A stretch of 64,000 nucleotides of DNA from Nectonema munidae (taxonomy: Eukaryota > Nematomorpha > Nectonematoida > Nectonematidae): contig JAUIRK010000763.1 of the NCBI GenBank assembly GCA_030549495.1, forward strand, positions 124,001-188,000, written 5' to 3'. Positions 37,001-46,394 of this stretch are shown here, piece after piece. The stretch's first letter is position 1. Every line of letters starts with the position of its first letter. A program made the position numbers and the translations under genes. The notes below the pieces were generated by a model. That model had not been told where the DNA came from, made no database searches, and saw only the letters and a program-made list of their open reading frames with translations.

Positions 37001-40000
37001 ACATAAATGCATTACTGATTTTTTTATTATGTCAAACAAATAAAATATTTTTGCGATCCTGAAATAATGATGAAAATAATTATGAATACTTTTCATTTAT
37101 AATGAAATTTGGAACATATGACATTTAAAAGTAGTCAGTTCTTGCTACTCGTTACGATCTCGTTTTGCGACGACCTCTCAAAATAAAAACCCATTACCTG
37201 CAATACTGAAAAGACTGGAAAATGTTCAAATAGATATAAAAAACTCGCTATTTTTTAACAATAAATGTAATATATAATATTATTATCAATTGGGCTTTTA
37301 GAATGTAAGTCTCTTGCATGCTCACCAATAAAACTTCAGAAATTGAATTGCGAAGAATATATGTAGTGAGAATGATAAAAGTCCATCAAAAATGCTATGA
37401 TTTAAAGTAAAAATGCAGTTTTTAAACTTAAACAAGTGTATTAATAAACACTAAACGAAAATTGATTTAAAATAATCAAGATAGAGTTTATTTACCCCAA
37501 AATAAATATTCGATGAGAGAGAGAGAGGATATATATAAGTAGTAGTGTATCTCCAAGTAAGTAAGTAAGTTGCTTCGAAGAGAGGTGATGATGATGATGA
37601 CGACGTAATAAAAACATTCAAAAACGAAATTTGCGCGAATGGCAAGGAGAGCATTATGAAAATCTTATATAATTTAACACACGTGTTCCTTTATTTCATC
37701 GCGCACCAATCAATCAGTGATTTATTTTTCCCCTTTTGCCGTTTTTCTCTCTCTCCCTCCCTCTTCCATCCATAAAATGGAGGATTTGTGTAGTAGATGT
37801 TTCTGTCGTGCATGTGCAATAATCCTAAATTAGTGAGTTGTGTTGTATAACTAATTCTTTAAATATCTCCTTTTTATACTATTATAACTATTGATTAAAA
37901 TTTGATAATAGATGATAGATTAAATTATCAATGTGTGTATAATGATGATCTCTTCATCTTTGCTCTTCTTACTTTGAGGTACGATGTTTTATCCTTACTT
38001 ACTCTCTATCCCTTAATTTTGTGTTCACTATCGTAATCTACCCACCCTCCCTCTCTTTCACGCAAAAATTTTTTTCAATCTCTTATTTCTTCGAAATGTT
38101 CTCAACAAAGACAATTTATTTTCTAAACTGTATTCTAAGATTTTCTCCCAAAATCTCTTAGATTAAGAAATGGTGATTCTTACCCTTTTTAGTTGCGCTG
38201 TAGATAAAATCATTTTTCACCTGCAGCTAATAATGCCTTACATCTAAATTTATATAGATTTGGTTTGATAACTTTTTAAAAGATTATATATATGTTGTTG
38301 AAAGCAAATTATTTTATAAAAAGTCAATAAAATGAAAAAATTTTCATTACTGCATTCGTTGCTAAAAAATTATATAAATTGTTTTGGAAAACTTTTGTAA
38401 TACATACTACCCGCAATCGATTGATTAATCCCTTTATATTCAATATAGTATTTTATTACTTTCAATTCTCACCTCTTTCTCCCCTAAAACTTGCATTTTA
38501 TAAAAATTTCTGATTTACACCCCATTCGCCTTTCCATCACTACAGATAGATGCAATAAAAGAAATGTGTTCAAAGTGGTAAAGACGTCTTAGCCTTCTTT
38601 TTATGCGATTTACTTAATCTAGACTTATCAAATGTACTTTCCGCTTCGCGAATTTCGCCCCTCGATTCCCACCTAGTATTTTTGAACCAAACGGAGTTTC
38701 CCATTTTAAATCCCTATTTTACCGTTGATGCTTCAGAATAAGCATGAGATTTTCAGCTAGAATTTTTCAAGTTACAATTTGACTTTGATGAAAATGAAAT
38801 ATTTACAACCAAATAGATTAATTTATTCAATATCTTATTATTAATTATGCATATGGTTTAAAAATTCTGGGTGTGTTTGACACGACTTTTCCTTGCGAGC
38901 AAATTTTTAGTGATGAATGTGGATAAGTCAAAGAACAGAACAAGACTAACAACTGATCGTATGAATCATATTTCAACAGTTTCTTCTCTATTACGAATTT
39001 AAGTCCTGATTTTGACGAAATTGTTAAGTATAATCGGCTATGCGTATTTTGAACCTTTGGATTTTTATCCTGCTCGCAAGAGCTGAATATTGGAAGTTTG
39101 GCTTGCCAATGATTTGAGCTGGACTTTGCTTTGCGTCTTTCGTGAAATAGCATTGCCAACTACATTTAGAATTACTCTGCATTTACACCTTCTCATCATT
39201 CTCCAACGACGCGATTTCCTCCAAACTTTTTGTCTTCCACCATTCACTTCTACACAGTCAAAAAAGATGACAGAACAACCTCCTTACCACCTCCTTCTTA
39301 CCACCCTCCTCAAAGCGAACTGACGCCCACCTTTTTCTCCAAACCCGAAATGCTTGCAAGTAAACCTTTTGATTCAGACCTAAGCACCTTTCTGTGTTTG
39401 TGTGTGCGTATTTTTATGTCTTGTGTATGAATATTTTTAACCCTTCATATATAGAACGAGTTTTTGCCTTTTCTGAAGCATTTCAATTTTTTGTAGCGCT
39501 TTCTTTTACTATCAATTTAAACGTTAACTAGCAACATGTTTTGTAGCCCAGCTAATTTTCTCAAAATAATCGCTTGAAGTTTATTTGTAGCTTACATTTT
39601 TTAAAGGATTGAAGACAAGTCGTGGCTCGAGTTTATTTCCCGGGATACAACTTATTTTTCTAAAAAAATTGTCGACTCGGTGATTTTTAAAATTTTGCTG
39701 GAAACTATTAATATTTTTATCATAATTTTATGGTATTTTTTATAAAGAAAATGTTGCTAAGATGTCATGAATAAATGTTAACGGTGAGAGTAGAACCTGG
39801 GTAAATTTTACCCAGTAACACTTTTGAAGTGCTACATTTTTACAATTATGAGTTAATGCGTACTGAAATTTTGTGACTTAATTAATATTAAAACTCAAAA
39901 ATACGAAACGAAATTTTTTTTGAATATCTTTTTTCTGTCTTCAAAGTTTATTTTTATGCTAATGTACGTTCTGGGTAAATTTTACTCATAATGTGTTTCA

Positions 40001-42303
40001 ATGTAGCGCTATGTGTAATGATGATAAAATGTACGCATACATACTATCATCAATTTTGACAAGATAATATCGATTATTTTTAAAAATTGAAAAAGTCCGA
40101 AAATCCTTGCAGAATATAGAAAAAAAGAAAAATATTTCAACATTGGGGATGCGAATGTTGAAACTTAAATTATCCGTAGATGAAGATGTTAAGAGGATGT
40201 ACAAAGATTTTCGGATATCAATAAAAGCGCCTCAAAATTCACTCAGCAGAATCCACTTATCAGTAAAGCCTAACTATAAGTTGTGTATATCCAATTGATT
40301 GAAATGATGGATATATTCACGTCAATTTGATACGCTCTGCTATAACATGTGAATAAGCATTCTTAAGTTTATGAAAAAAGAATTTGTAATTGTATTTTCA
40401 GATTAATGAATGTATTTAAATTTGGTAGCAAGAGTATTTGTATTTGATTTAAGACTCAAAAATAAGTAATTGATCCCACCCTGAGTCAAAGCCGGCTTGA
40501 CAACCATTCTATTAACAACCACTTCCAATTCTTCGAGATTTAGCGTATTCACTTCGATTTCACAAGGCACCATTTGTTCACAAAGACCACTACTGATGGT
40601 TCATTTAACTGCTTTCTAAATTTTGCGTAAATTACTACCTGATCATGACTTGGCAATTAAGGGAAGTTATGAGTGCTATTATTATTTCTGAAAATAATTC
40701 CATCTAAAGATTCTTTTTGCGATTTTTGTGGCCGCAATTGGTAAACGATCGTTCCAGACGTAAACGATAAAAGGACCGTTTTAAGATGACACATTTTATT
40801 CATCATATAATGCTTTTGCAGCATTATATATTTGACTCAATCAAAACACATGGCATCAAGGATGTCGCAAATAGCTTTCGTGAAGCGTTTCTTTAATCAA
40901 TGAGGAGCATTCCTACTTACTCAAATTCAAAAAATGTTATACGAATCTCTTCAAAATAGATTCTCAGAGACGCCCATCCATGGCAACTGCTAACCAAGGG
41001 CAGTAGGATCCCAGGAGCGGGGCAAAGGAGGTTAGGCAAAATTGATTCACAGAATTTCATCTGAAATTTTTTTGGAACTATTTTTTGCATTACTTATATA
41101 AAAAATGGAAACATTGATTGATAAATATTTTCAGTTAAAATCAATAAAAAATTTATCCCCACCCCCCAGATTTCAGTCATGCGCGCTACGGCTGTGACTA
41201 TATCCATACTTATTTTGTTTGCATTAATTTCCCGTGTTTACTTATACAATTTATTATTTGTGAAATGTAGCGGGGAATAGTTCTTCATGAAATCTGTGAA
41301 ACCTTACATTTACTACTGAGATTGTAGGAGAACCAGAAGTTGGTATTGTTTCAGCAAATTTTGTTGAAATTCTCCATCAATCAACCTTGAATAGACTAAG
41401 CCGATTCTATTAGTGCCAGATTATTAATTATTTTGAATTCTTTTATGTCACCACTCACAAAAGTCAGTTCATTAGCATAAAACTTAGAAAAATGTTTACA
41501 ACTTCTTCAGACTCATTGAGATACACTGATATGTTCGAAAAAATAAAAATCGCCTGCTTTATTTTTTTATAAACCCAGATACCTTAACGCAGTGCCTTTG
41601 GTCTTTTTTCAAAATTTATATTCAAAATAATCATAATATAATACCGAAAATCTTTAAAAAAAATTCCCATATCAATTTTCTGTCAAAACCACTGGAGACA
41701 ACCTTGATATGCGATGCATTCAAAAGAGTTACAAAATTTGTCACTGTAAATTATGTTCAAAAGAGTGACACAATTAAGTAGTAATCAAAGGAGTGACAAA
41801 AATTTTAAATCAGGTAATTTTTTAATCAGGTAAAATACTTTCGAGTAAGTTATTTAGCTAGTTTTTAAGTAAGTTGATATGTCATCTCACACCTTTGATT
41901 CTTCTTTCCTTTGAATTCCCATATTTTTGTCACTTTTTTGCCATGTCACTGCGTGGATAATAACCCACCTTGATACGTATTCATTTACACTGAATATTCT
42001 TATAGTGAAGTTGTACACATTTAATAACCAATTAAATGCTGCTTGATTTTTATTTTTGAAAGTGCCTTCTGTACGCATATACTTTCTTCGTTTCTTTTAG
42101 TTATCATTGGCTGCGCCTGCCTGTCACTCCTGATAACGATCATCATGATACTCTGGTGCGTGTACCGCTTAAAGAAAAAAGACGAAGGCGACTATGCACT
42201 GCACCAAAACAAACGAGGCTTCGGCATGTATCCCAATCCGTATGCTCCCCCTGGCTACCAAGGCGTCCCCACCAACACTTCCAAAAAGGAATTCTACGCT
42301 TAG
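21943..42303 (+). CDS. Sdc: syndecan (transmembrane heparan sulfate proteoglycan), 5' exons not found
   Basis: Exons 21943-22099, 32978-33063, (33829-33840), 39170-39359 and 42101-42303 join in consistent phases 1, 0, 0 and 1. The protein part has Ser-Gly glycosaminoglycan sites (G-G-S-G-L, S-I-G-S-G-M-L-Y-P-D-D-E-D, Y-G-S-G-S-S), a P-, S- and T-rich stalk with P-P-P-S-Y-H-P-P-Q, the juxtamembrane F-F-S-K-P-E-M-L-A typical of invertebrate syndecans, one membrane segment, the C1 region R-L-K-K-K-D-E-G, a variable region and the C-terminal E-F-Y-A PDZ ligand. Syndecans carry heparan sulfate at the cell surface, act as co-receptors for matrix proteins and growth factors, and bind syntenin and CASK through EFYA. 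The signal peptide and N-terminal ectodomain lie upstream and were not identified. The 10.9 kb first intron seen is normal for the family. The gene converges on the discoidin domain receptor gene. Confidence 0.9.
22100..23645. other. syndecan intron, left part
   Basis: No exon recognised. CAAGGGCGTAACCAGAAATTT at about 23145-23170 resembles the end of common hAT-type MITEs, but no partner end was found. Confidence 0.4.
23646..25310. repeat. long inverted repeat, about 280-bp arms
   Basis: 23646-23925 and 25028-25310 are reverse complements with only scattered mismatches, for example around AAAAAGTTAGATTACTACG, GTCCACTAATGAAACACCTA and CAGGTGCTTAGCATTATT. The 1.1 kb between them holds fragments of the TTAA-type MITEs at 23930-24023 (ending in TTTGGTCCTCAAAGGGTTAA) and 24230-24345, and sequence I cannot assign. 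The arms are open in more than one frame (for example I-S-G-L-K-N-D-E-Q-V-I-R-M-I-H), but no domain is recognised. This could be a foldback transposon or two inverted copies of one repeat. Confidence 0.75.
27610..27749. repeat. TTAA-type palindromic MITE copy (GTGACCA subfamily)
   Basis: AACCCTTTCGTGACCAG on the left is matched by CTGGTCACGAAAGGGTTAA on the right, a near-perfect 17-base inverted repeat. TTCGTCTGC lies inside. Confidence 0.85.
27817..27953. repeat. TTAA-type palindromic MITE copy (GACCA subfamily)
   Basis: Bounded by TTAACGCGTTATCGACCAGA and TGGTCGATAACCGGTTAA. The interior ATAATCAGACGATATCTAAT and AAAGCAGAAG blocks are nearly identical to those at 49.9 kb. A secondary palindrome, GTCGACATATGTCGAC, sits near the right end. 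Confidence 0.85.
28053..28294. mobile_element. hAT-type MITE with perfect 8-bp target duplication
   Basis: Starts CAGTGGCGGATCCAG and ends GGCCCGCCACTG. Both flanks carry ATCTGGAT (28045-28052 and 28295-28302), an exact 8-bp duplication. A G(10) run follows the left end. At 242 bp it has no coding capacity and must be mobilised by a hAT transposase in trans. The perfect duplication suggests a fairly recent insertion into the syndecan intron. Confidence 0.9.
29257..29362. repeat. TTAA-type palindromic MITE copy (GACCA subfamily)
   Basis: Left TTAACGAACCACTAG; right CGTCAGATTATTCTAGTCG. AATCGTCTAC core at about 29308. Confidence 0.6.
30028..30126. repeat. TTAA-type palindromic MITE copy (GGACCA subfamily)
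   Basis: TTAACCCTTTGAGGACCAA on the left and TTGGTCCTCCAAGAGTTAA on the right, TTAA on both edges, AATCGTCTGG inside. At 99 bp it is the shortest complete copy. Confidence 0.85.
30785..30980. repeat. composite TTAA-type MITE remnants
   Basis: Left TTACCCTTTGAAGACCGGTG with TGCTTTAAAGTATAAAATTT (GGACCA type); right GGCAGTTAACCAGTTAA. The two ends belong to different subtypes, so two copies are probably merged. Confidence 0.45.
32537..32668. repeat. TTAA-type palindromic MITE copy
   Basis: TTACCCTTTAAAGATCATTG to GTGGTCTTTAAAGCGTTAA, with AATCGTCCGC and GCAGACGATTAG inside. Confidence 0.75.
32727..32844. repeat. TTAA-type palindromic MITE copy
   Basis: TTAACCCCTTAAGGACAA to CTGGTCCTTAAAGGATTAA, TTAA on both edges, GCAGACGATTAAT inside. 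It lies only 59 bases from the previous copy and about 130 bases upstream of the 32978 exon. Confidence 0.85.
32978..33063 (+). CDS. Sdc: syndecan ectodomain exon
   Basis: Acceptor TTATTGTTTAG, donor GTG|GTAAGT. The split Gly codon (G|GG) joins exactly to the previous exon to give Y-G-S-G-S-S-P-N-D-F. The rest reads N-E-D-A-Y-N-R-F-N-P-V-S-P-E-H-I-S-P-V and ends in phase 0. Confidence 0.85.
33829..33840 (+). CDS. Sdc: possible 12-nt syndecan microexon (S-F-A-R)
   Basis: AGCTTTGCCAGG is bounded by CTTTTCTTTGCAG and GTAAGTTT, both near-consensus. At 12 nt it is phase-neutral between the flanking phase-0 junctions, so it can be included or skipped without changing the frame. Only the splice-site quality supports it. 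Confidence 0.5.
33841..34458. other. syndecan intron sequence left of the Tc1-like element
   Basis: AT-rich intron; no exon or repeat recognised. Confidence 0.5.
34459..36348 (+). mobile_element. Tc1/mariner-IS630-like transposon in the syndecan intron, inactive
   Basis: The terminal inverted repeats are about 47-50 bases: AAGTGCGCCCTTTTTTTACT to CACTAAAAAGTG (34459-34505) and the inverse ending GGGCGCACTT (36299-36348). A further AAGTGAAAAAGGGCGCGCAC block outside the right end (to 36371) suggests compound ends. The transposase starts at ATG 35237 (M-P-E-K-V-S-F-E-K-K-E-K-L) with a helix-turn-helix N-terminus. It has two early stops, then a 129-codon open stretch (35432-35821) with Y-V-F-I-D-E-S-G-F-N and A-Y-A-N-S-R-K-G-T-K-A, the F-x-D-E-S/T-G-F-N DDE motif of this superfamily. 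A later block, 35877-36074, contains S-N-D-N-T-M-H-D, roughly the second Asp motif. Frame breaks make it non-autonomous. Confidence 0.85.
35237..36074 (+). pseudogene. broken IS630/Tc1-like transposase
   Basis: Start ATG at 35237. The reading frame is interrupted after A-A-N-I-L-F by two stops, reopens, carries R-H-K-E-N-D-G-V-R-K-H-G-G-H-K and continues past F-I-D-E-S-G-F-N to a stop at about 35821. A last block in another frame ends at 36074. DDE-type transposases cut and rejoin DNA at the inverted repeats; this copy cannot make a full protein. The final catalytic Glu region is not recognisable. Confidence 0.75.
36372..39169. other. syndecan intron, right of the Tc1-like element
   Basis: No exon recognised between the transposon and the stalk exon. 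A (GA)n run and (TA)n lie at 37515-37545, GTAA repeats at about 37555, and (GAT)n at about 37590. Confidence 0.4.
39170..39359 (+). CDS. Sdc: syndecan stalk exon
   Basis: Acceptor CTACATTTAG, donor GCAA|GTAAAC, phase 0 to 1. 63 codons begin N-Y-S-A-F-T-P-S-H-H-S-P-T-T-R-F and continue through V-K-K-D-D-R-T-T-S-L-P-P-P-S-Y-H-P-P-Q to T-P-T-F-F-S-K-P-E-M-L-A. The F-F-x-x-P-x-x-L-A ending directly before the membrane segment is the best family marker in the ectodomain. The A|TT split codon gives Ile with the next exon. A later in-frame acceptor, TACACAG at 39257, is out of phase with the upstream exon. Confidence 0.82.
39360..42100. other. last syndecan intron
   Basis: No syndecan exon needed or seen. 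At 40470-40960 the composition is less AT-rich and the minus strand has several open pieces in changing frames, perhaps an unrecognised transposon relic. At 41165-41200 CCCCACCCCCCAGATTTCAG followed by GCGCTACGGCTGTGAC looks like the end of a common MITE. Confidence 0.35.
42101..42303 (+). CDS. Sdc: syndecan terminal exon: membrane segment and cytoplasmic tail
   Basis: Acceptor TTCGTTTCTTTTAG; stop TAG at 42301-42303. It encodes I-I-G-C-A-C-L-S-L-L-I-T-I-I-M-I-L-W-C-V-Y, the membrane span, then R-L-K-K-K-D-E-G-D-Y-A-L (C1), a variable region with N-K-R-G-F-G-M-Y-P-N-P-Y and A-P-P-G-Y-Q-G-V-P, and K-K-E-F-Y-A (C2). Two features are unusual: the C1 Ser (D-E-G-S-Y in other syndecans) is Asp, and the membrane span has no GxxxG. 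Confidence 0.95.
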
Positions 42304-43133
42304 CTGTATAAGTAGTCCTTTCTGTAAAAGTTGAGTCTTGTATAGAGTTTGAGGTCGTGTGTCTTGTATCATTTAAAATATTCTTTGAAGAAAATATCCT
42401 GTTTTTACATTGTCATTTCTCTATTTTTGTAGTTTTAAATCATGATCACTATTTTTTGAAATTTCTTTTACCCCTGCTTAGCGCTACTTCTACAACTCCA
42501 ATAGTACACGATTGCTATTTTTATTATTTTGAGATATGAACAAATCCTTTATTTACGAAGATTACTTTAAATGTGTGATACTGCGTATTCGCTGCTTTTA
42601 TAATCAAATCGAAATCCCATCCAACCACTCTCTCTCTCTCTTCCAATGTTCACCACAGTTGTGCAATACACACTCTTTTTTGGATTCGCACATTTTGCTT
42701 AGCATTGCCAACGCCTTTTTATTTTAGACCACATACACATATATGTTATATATATACATATACGTTCATTTACTTTTTTCGCGCCACATCAAAAGACCTC
42801 GCTTCATCTTAAAGATCAGTGTAAACGAAGTACAAAAAACTCAAATTGTCGCGTGTTCCTTCTTTTGTATATCATTCACGTTGCAAGTTTTTTTAGCAAT
42901 AAGTAAATGATTGCGCTATGTAAAACTGATAAAAACTTTTCAATATTTTTGTTTAGATGTTGTTGTGAACACACACGTAAATATATATTTTATATTACAT
43001 TATATACATATATATATATCTATATCTTTATTATCAGGTTTTTATACCGATGTTAGATTGGCCCCGCAGCGTCAGTTTTGATGGAAAAGATATTTTTATT
43101 ATACAATTTTTAGCTTTATACATTTTCAATAAA
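42304..43133 (+). other. putative syndecan 3' UTR
   Basis: No further coding features. A candidate poly(A) signal AATAAA lies at 43128-43133, which would give a 3' UTR of about 840 nt. (AT)n and (CT)n microsatellite tracts occur at about 42630, 42735 and 43000-43025. Confidence 0.5.
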
Positions 43134-43926
43134 CCATCCTATTACTAAACATTTGTTTTCCTCTTCGATTTGCGTGTCGCGGAAATTGTCTCCAAAGGCG
43201 GTGAGACACATCCTTCACATATATTCATTAGTATATTTTGATCCTTATAGAGAGTTTATGCAAACACTATGATATTTCTATTATTCTTGCTACAAACCTT
43301 AAATTTATATGAATTGCTATTCCATTCCCAAGTGATACGAGATAATTAGATGATAATGAAATAGTTTGTGATAATGAAATAGAAGTAGAAAATAAACTCT
43401 GGAAAAGTTACTCATTATATCTCAAGAAAACTAGATAATAATTAATTTATAAAAGGTAACCTTGGATACTTTTACTGTATCGAAATGAATACTAATGGGT
43501 TTATAGCCAATCTTACTTAATTCAGTTCTTTTAAGCTTTTAATTATAGAGAATACTTTTTCATACACGTGTGATAAAAAAAAATTTTAGGGTCTTAAATT
43601 TGTGTTTCTTGTTTAATTTCCTGGCTACATTACTGTTTCTACAACAGAGCCAAGATGAAACAATGTTTATTGAAATATATTTTCAAAAAGACTAAAACAA
43701 TTATTTACAATTTTCATGCAAATAAATGGCATGTTTTTTGCATAAAACTTTGTGGCACTTGGAGCATACTATGCTTGATTTGTTATTACAAGTAGGAACA
43801 TCTTTTTATTTTGTTTACTGGTAAAACTGAATTATTTCCCTACACCTTGTTCACTATTCTAATGGCGTTTTCACATCTAGGCTTAAACTTGCGCTCTGTT
43901 ATTAAAGGTTTTATGATTTCATTGCC
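43134..43926. other. intergenic sequence after syndecan
   Basis: AT-rich, nothing recognised. It probably includes the downstream end of the piggyBac element, whose terminal repeat I could not place. Confidence 0.4.
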
Positions 43927-45140
43927 CTAAATTTCAATGAACTTTCGTCTTTTTGTGTTAGAAAACACTTTACCCCATTCAGGATCAACTTCTGACCAAA
44001 TTATAAAAGCCTTAGAAACAGAAACATCAATCATGTTCGAGAATACAACCATCGGCCACCTTTTGGTTCTTCTTTTCCAAGAAAAATTTGAATTCATTTG
44101 TTCCAGAGCATCAACAACGCCTTTTGTATTTTATAGTCAAGAACAATTGTTTGTTATTTATCATCTCTATCACTTATTTCACTATTTTTATGTAAAGTAC
44201 TCAGCAAGATGACAATTTTATACTTTTTTTGGAATGTAAAAAACTATTGTATCTTTTGTATAAAAAATTTTGAAGAAAACACACTGCTAGATTTTTGTTT
44301 GACTTCAAGAAGTAACTCTGGTTTGTTTTTTCTCAATATTAGGTTAGTTTATTTTCAAAAGTGCTTGAACCAGAGAGATGAAGTTAAAAAAATTTCACAA
44401 GTAACGTTTTGACCCGTCAAATCTGATGTTAAATCCAAAACAACTTGAATACCTTGTTTTTTGTGGTGGCAATCTAGGAGATTTTCCAGTATACATTTTC
44501 ATTTTGTATGCATAAAAAGAGTATGAATCGCAGAGTCTCCAAATCTTGATTCCGTATTTTGCTGGCTTGCTCATAATATATTGGCTTAAGGACATCTTCC
44601 TCCGCATGCTATTAATTGTTCATCAACTCTAACATTTCTGCTGACATTGTATATCACTTATAAATTTTCAAACCAACGATTCCAAACTTCGTGAATCAGC
44701 GCTAATTTATCCAAGCTTGCCGACTTCTAGTGTTCAAAGACTGAATATTGCTCTACCATTATATAAATTCCATAAACGTTCAGTTGATTCGCTACATGAT
44801 TTATATACTCGGGCTAAATCAAGCAAGCCAATATATGCTTCTAACTCTTCGATCGTCACACATTTCATTGTTCCAGAAAAATATATTTTCCATAAGAGTT
44901 TGAATGAAGCAAAAAAGATCTCAAGATGAAATTCCTGAGAAAAAGGAGGATTTCAAGTCTTTTGCTCTAGAAGTCACATACTTGGTTGGGCCGGTTTTTT
45001 CTTTATTATATTTGCACTTGAAATTCTACCTTTACAAAACGTTTTTCGCTCCATGAAACGAATCTGTCTTTTGATTTGAAACATACACTTTGAGTTTCAT
45101 TTATGAAGTCATCATCGGAACTCATCTGATGTGGAAGAGG
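43927..45140 (-). mobile_element. piggyBac-type transposase relic, nearly full length
   Basis: Minus-strand blocks follow the family order: acidic N-terminus with S-D-D-D-F-I-N-E-T (about 45125); T-I-E-E-L-E-A-Y-I-G-L-L-D-L-A (44860-44815); F-R-G-like R-R-K-M-S-L-S-Q-Y-I and K-P-A-K-Y-G-I-K-I-W-R-L-C-D (44607-44530); Y-T-G-K-S-P-R-L-P (about 44485); N-T-K-G-V-V-D-A-L-E-Q-M (about 44130); R-W-P-M-V-V-F-S-N-M (about 44060) to a stop at 43929-43927. Several frameshifts separate the blocks, so it is dead. The C-terminal Cys-rich domain is absent from this copy, unlike the relic at 2.2-2.6 kb. Confidence 0.85.
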
Positions 45141-45944
45141 CATCAGATATATGATCTTCAGACACTGATAATGAGAAAAGTCATCAAGTGTATAACGAAA
45201 ACTGGAAAAAATTATAAGAGAATGCAACAAATGAGATTTCTTGAAAAAGATACCACAAAGAATGTGAAGCAAGAGATGAATAAAAAATACCAAATTTATC
45301 AAATTCACATAATAAATAAGGAATAAGCATTACAAGCAATGCCTAAACGAAATGTGTGAAACAAATGACGATTCAAAAATTACAAATGTTGGAAAGTATA
45401 AACATTCATGGAATTAACATAAATCAACTATATGACAAGCAATACCTCTACTTTTTGGTTTGGATATAATTTATCTCCGCTTCAACCAAAAAAGGTTCAT
45501 ATATATTTTACGTATAAAAAAGTCTCCAATTTTTTTGATCCAAAGGACTTTAGTGTAACAATGTTTTTTTTTTATTTATTTGTGAACCAAAATTTTTTGA
45601 ATTTGAAAAAAAATGTTAAATTAATACAGAAAAACAAGGTCAAAAAATATGAACTCCCAAAAATGTTTTTCAGTAGTGAACTTGAGTTTTTTATTCTTGT
45701 ATGGGTCAAATAAACCCGAAAGACAAGAGAAGGATAAAGATTCTACCTTAAAACAATAAAAGTAATATCGAAAACCTCTACTCATAAGCCAAACAAGACA
45801 ATAATTTAAATGAAGATCATGAAATAAGTTTACATTTTATGGGAGCGTTGAGTACAAAGTGTTTGGGAAACACCAATCTAATCCAACAACGTAAAGCGGG
45901 TTCTAAGTTAACAAATGGTTTAACGACACATAAAAATGGGTTAA
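45141..45944. other. intergenic sequence between the piggyBac relic and the receptor gene
   Basis: An open frame at 45432-45713 (+) has no motif. GGGTCAAATAAACCC at about 45703 is a short palindrome of unknown meaning. Confidence 0.4.
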
Positions 45945-45950
45945 TTTATT
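45945..45950 (-). terminator. candidate poly(A) signal of the discoidin domain receptor gene
   Basis: AATAAA on the minus strand, about 88 bases after the stop codon. Confidence 0.5.
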
Positions 45951-46037
45951 TTTAATTTTTATTATAAAAAGGTTTGTTACACGAAAGTAAAAGTGAAAAG
46001 TAATATTGCAGCGAATTATGCTTTCATCCTGTATTCT

Positions 46038-46394
46038 CTAAGAAGGCAAACGTGTTGAATAAGTGCTTGATAGTTTGCGAAGTAAGTAGTTCGCGATTGT
46101 TTGGAATTCAGGCCTGCTCGCCATGTCAATGCGCCAGCAAGTCAGCATCATGTCAAACGTCTCCTCGTCCACATTGCCTGGCTTCTTTAACAAATGCTTT
46201 CCCAGGCCTTCTCTGTGAGTGGATGTTGCGGTGCCCGTTTTTCCTCTTGAATGGAAGAAGTTGTACACGTTGTACGCATTCTTCACAACATCTGATTCAG
46301 ATGAGTCGGCGAAAGGCAGAGTAGAACAGAAGTTGGCCGCTTCCCACACCGTTGTTGCATACGCCCACACGTCGCTTTTATGAGTGAAGTCTCC
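46038..46394 (-). CDS. Ddr: DDR terminal exon: kinase C-lobe
   Basis: Acceptor TTGCTTTCAG. Encodes G-D-F-T-H-K-S-D-V-W-A-Y-A-T-T-V-W-E, F-D-M-M-L-T-C-W-R-I-D-M-A-S-R-P-E-F and a short tail to TAG. It matches K-F-T-T-A-S-D-V-W-A-F-G-V-T-L-W-E and L-M-L-S-C-W-R-R-D-T-K-N-R-P-S-F of DDR2. The W-A-F-G glycine is Ala here. Confidence 0.93.
   Translation of the reverse strand, partial: GDFTHKSDVWAYATTVWEAANFCSTLPFADSSESDVVKNAYNVYNFFHSRGKTGTATSTHREGLGKHLLKKPGNVDEETFDMMLTCWRIDMASRPEFQTIANYLLRKLSSTYSTRLPS

Noticed and set aside
39090-39323. 77-codon frame on + overlapping the syndecan stalk exon, and minus-strand frames at 38845-39247
   Set aside because: They are shadows of the stalk exon in other frames; only the frame through F-F-S-K-P-E-M-L-A fits the splice phases.
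43006-43030. (AT)n tract as a regulatory element
   Set aside because: Simple microsatellite in the syndecan 3' UTR.
46052-46324. 90-codon Cys-rich + frame
   Set aside because: Antisense shadow of the kinase C-lobe exon.
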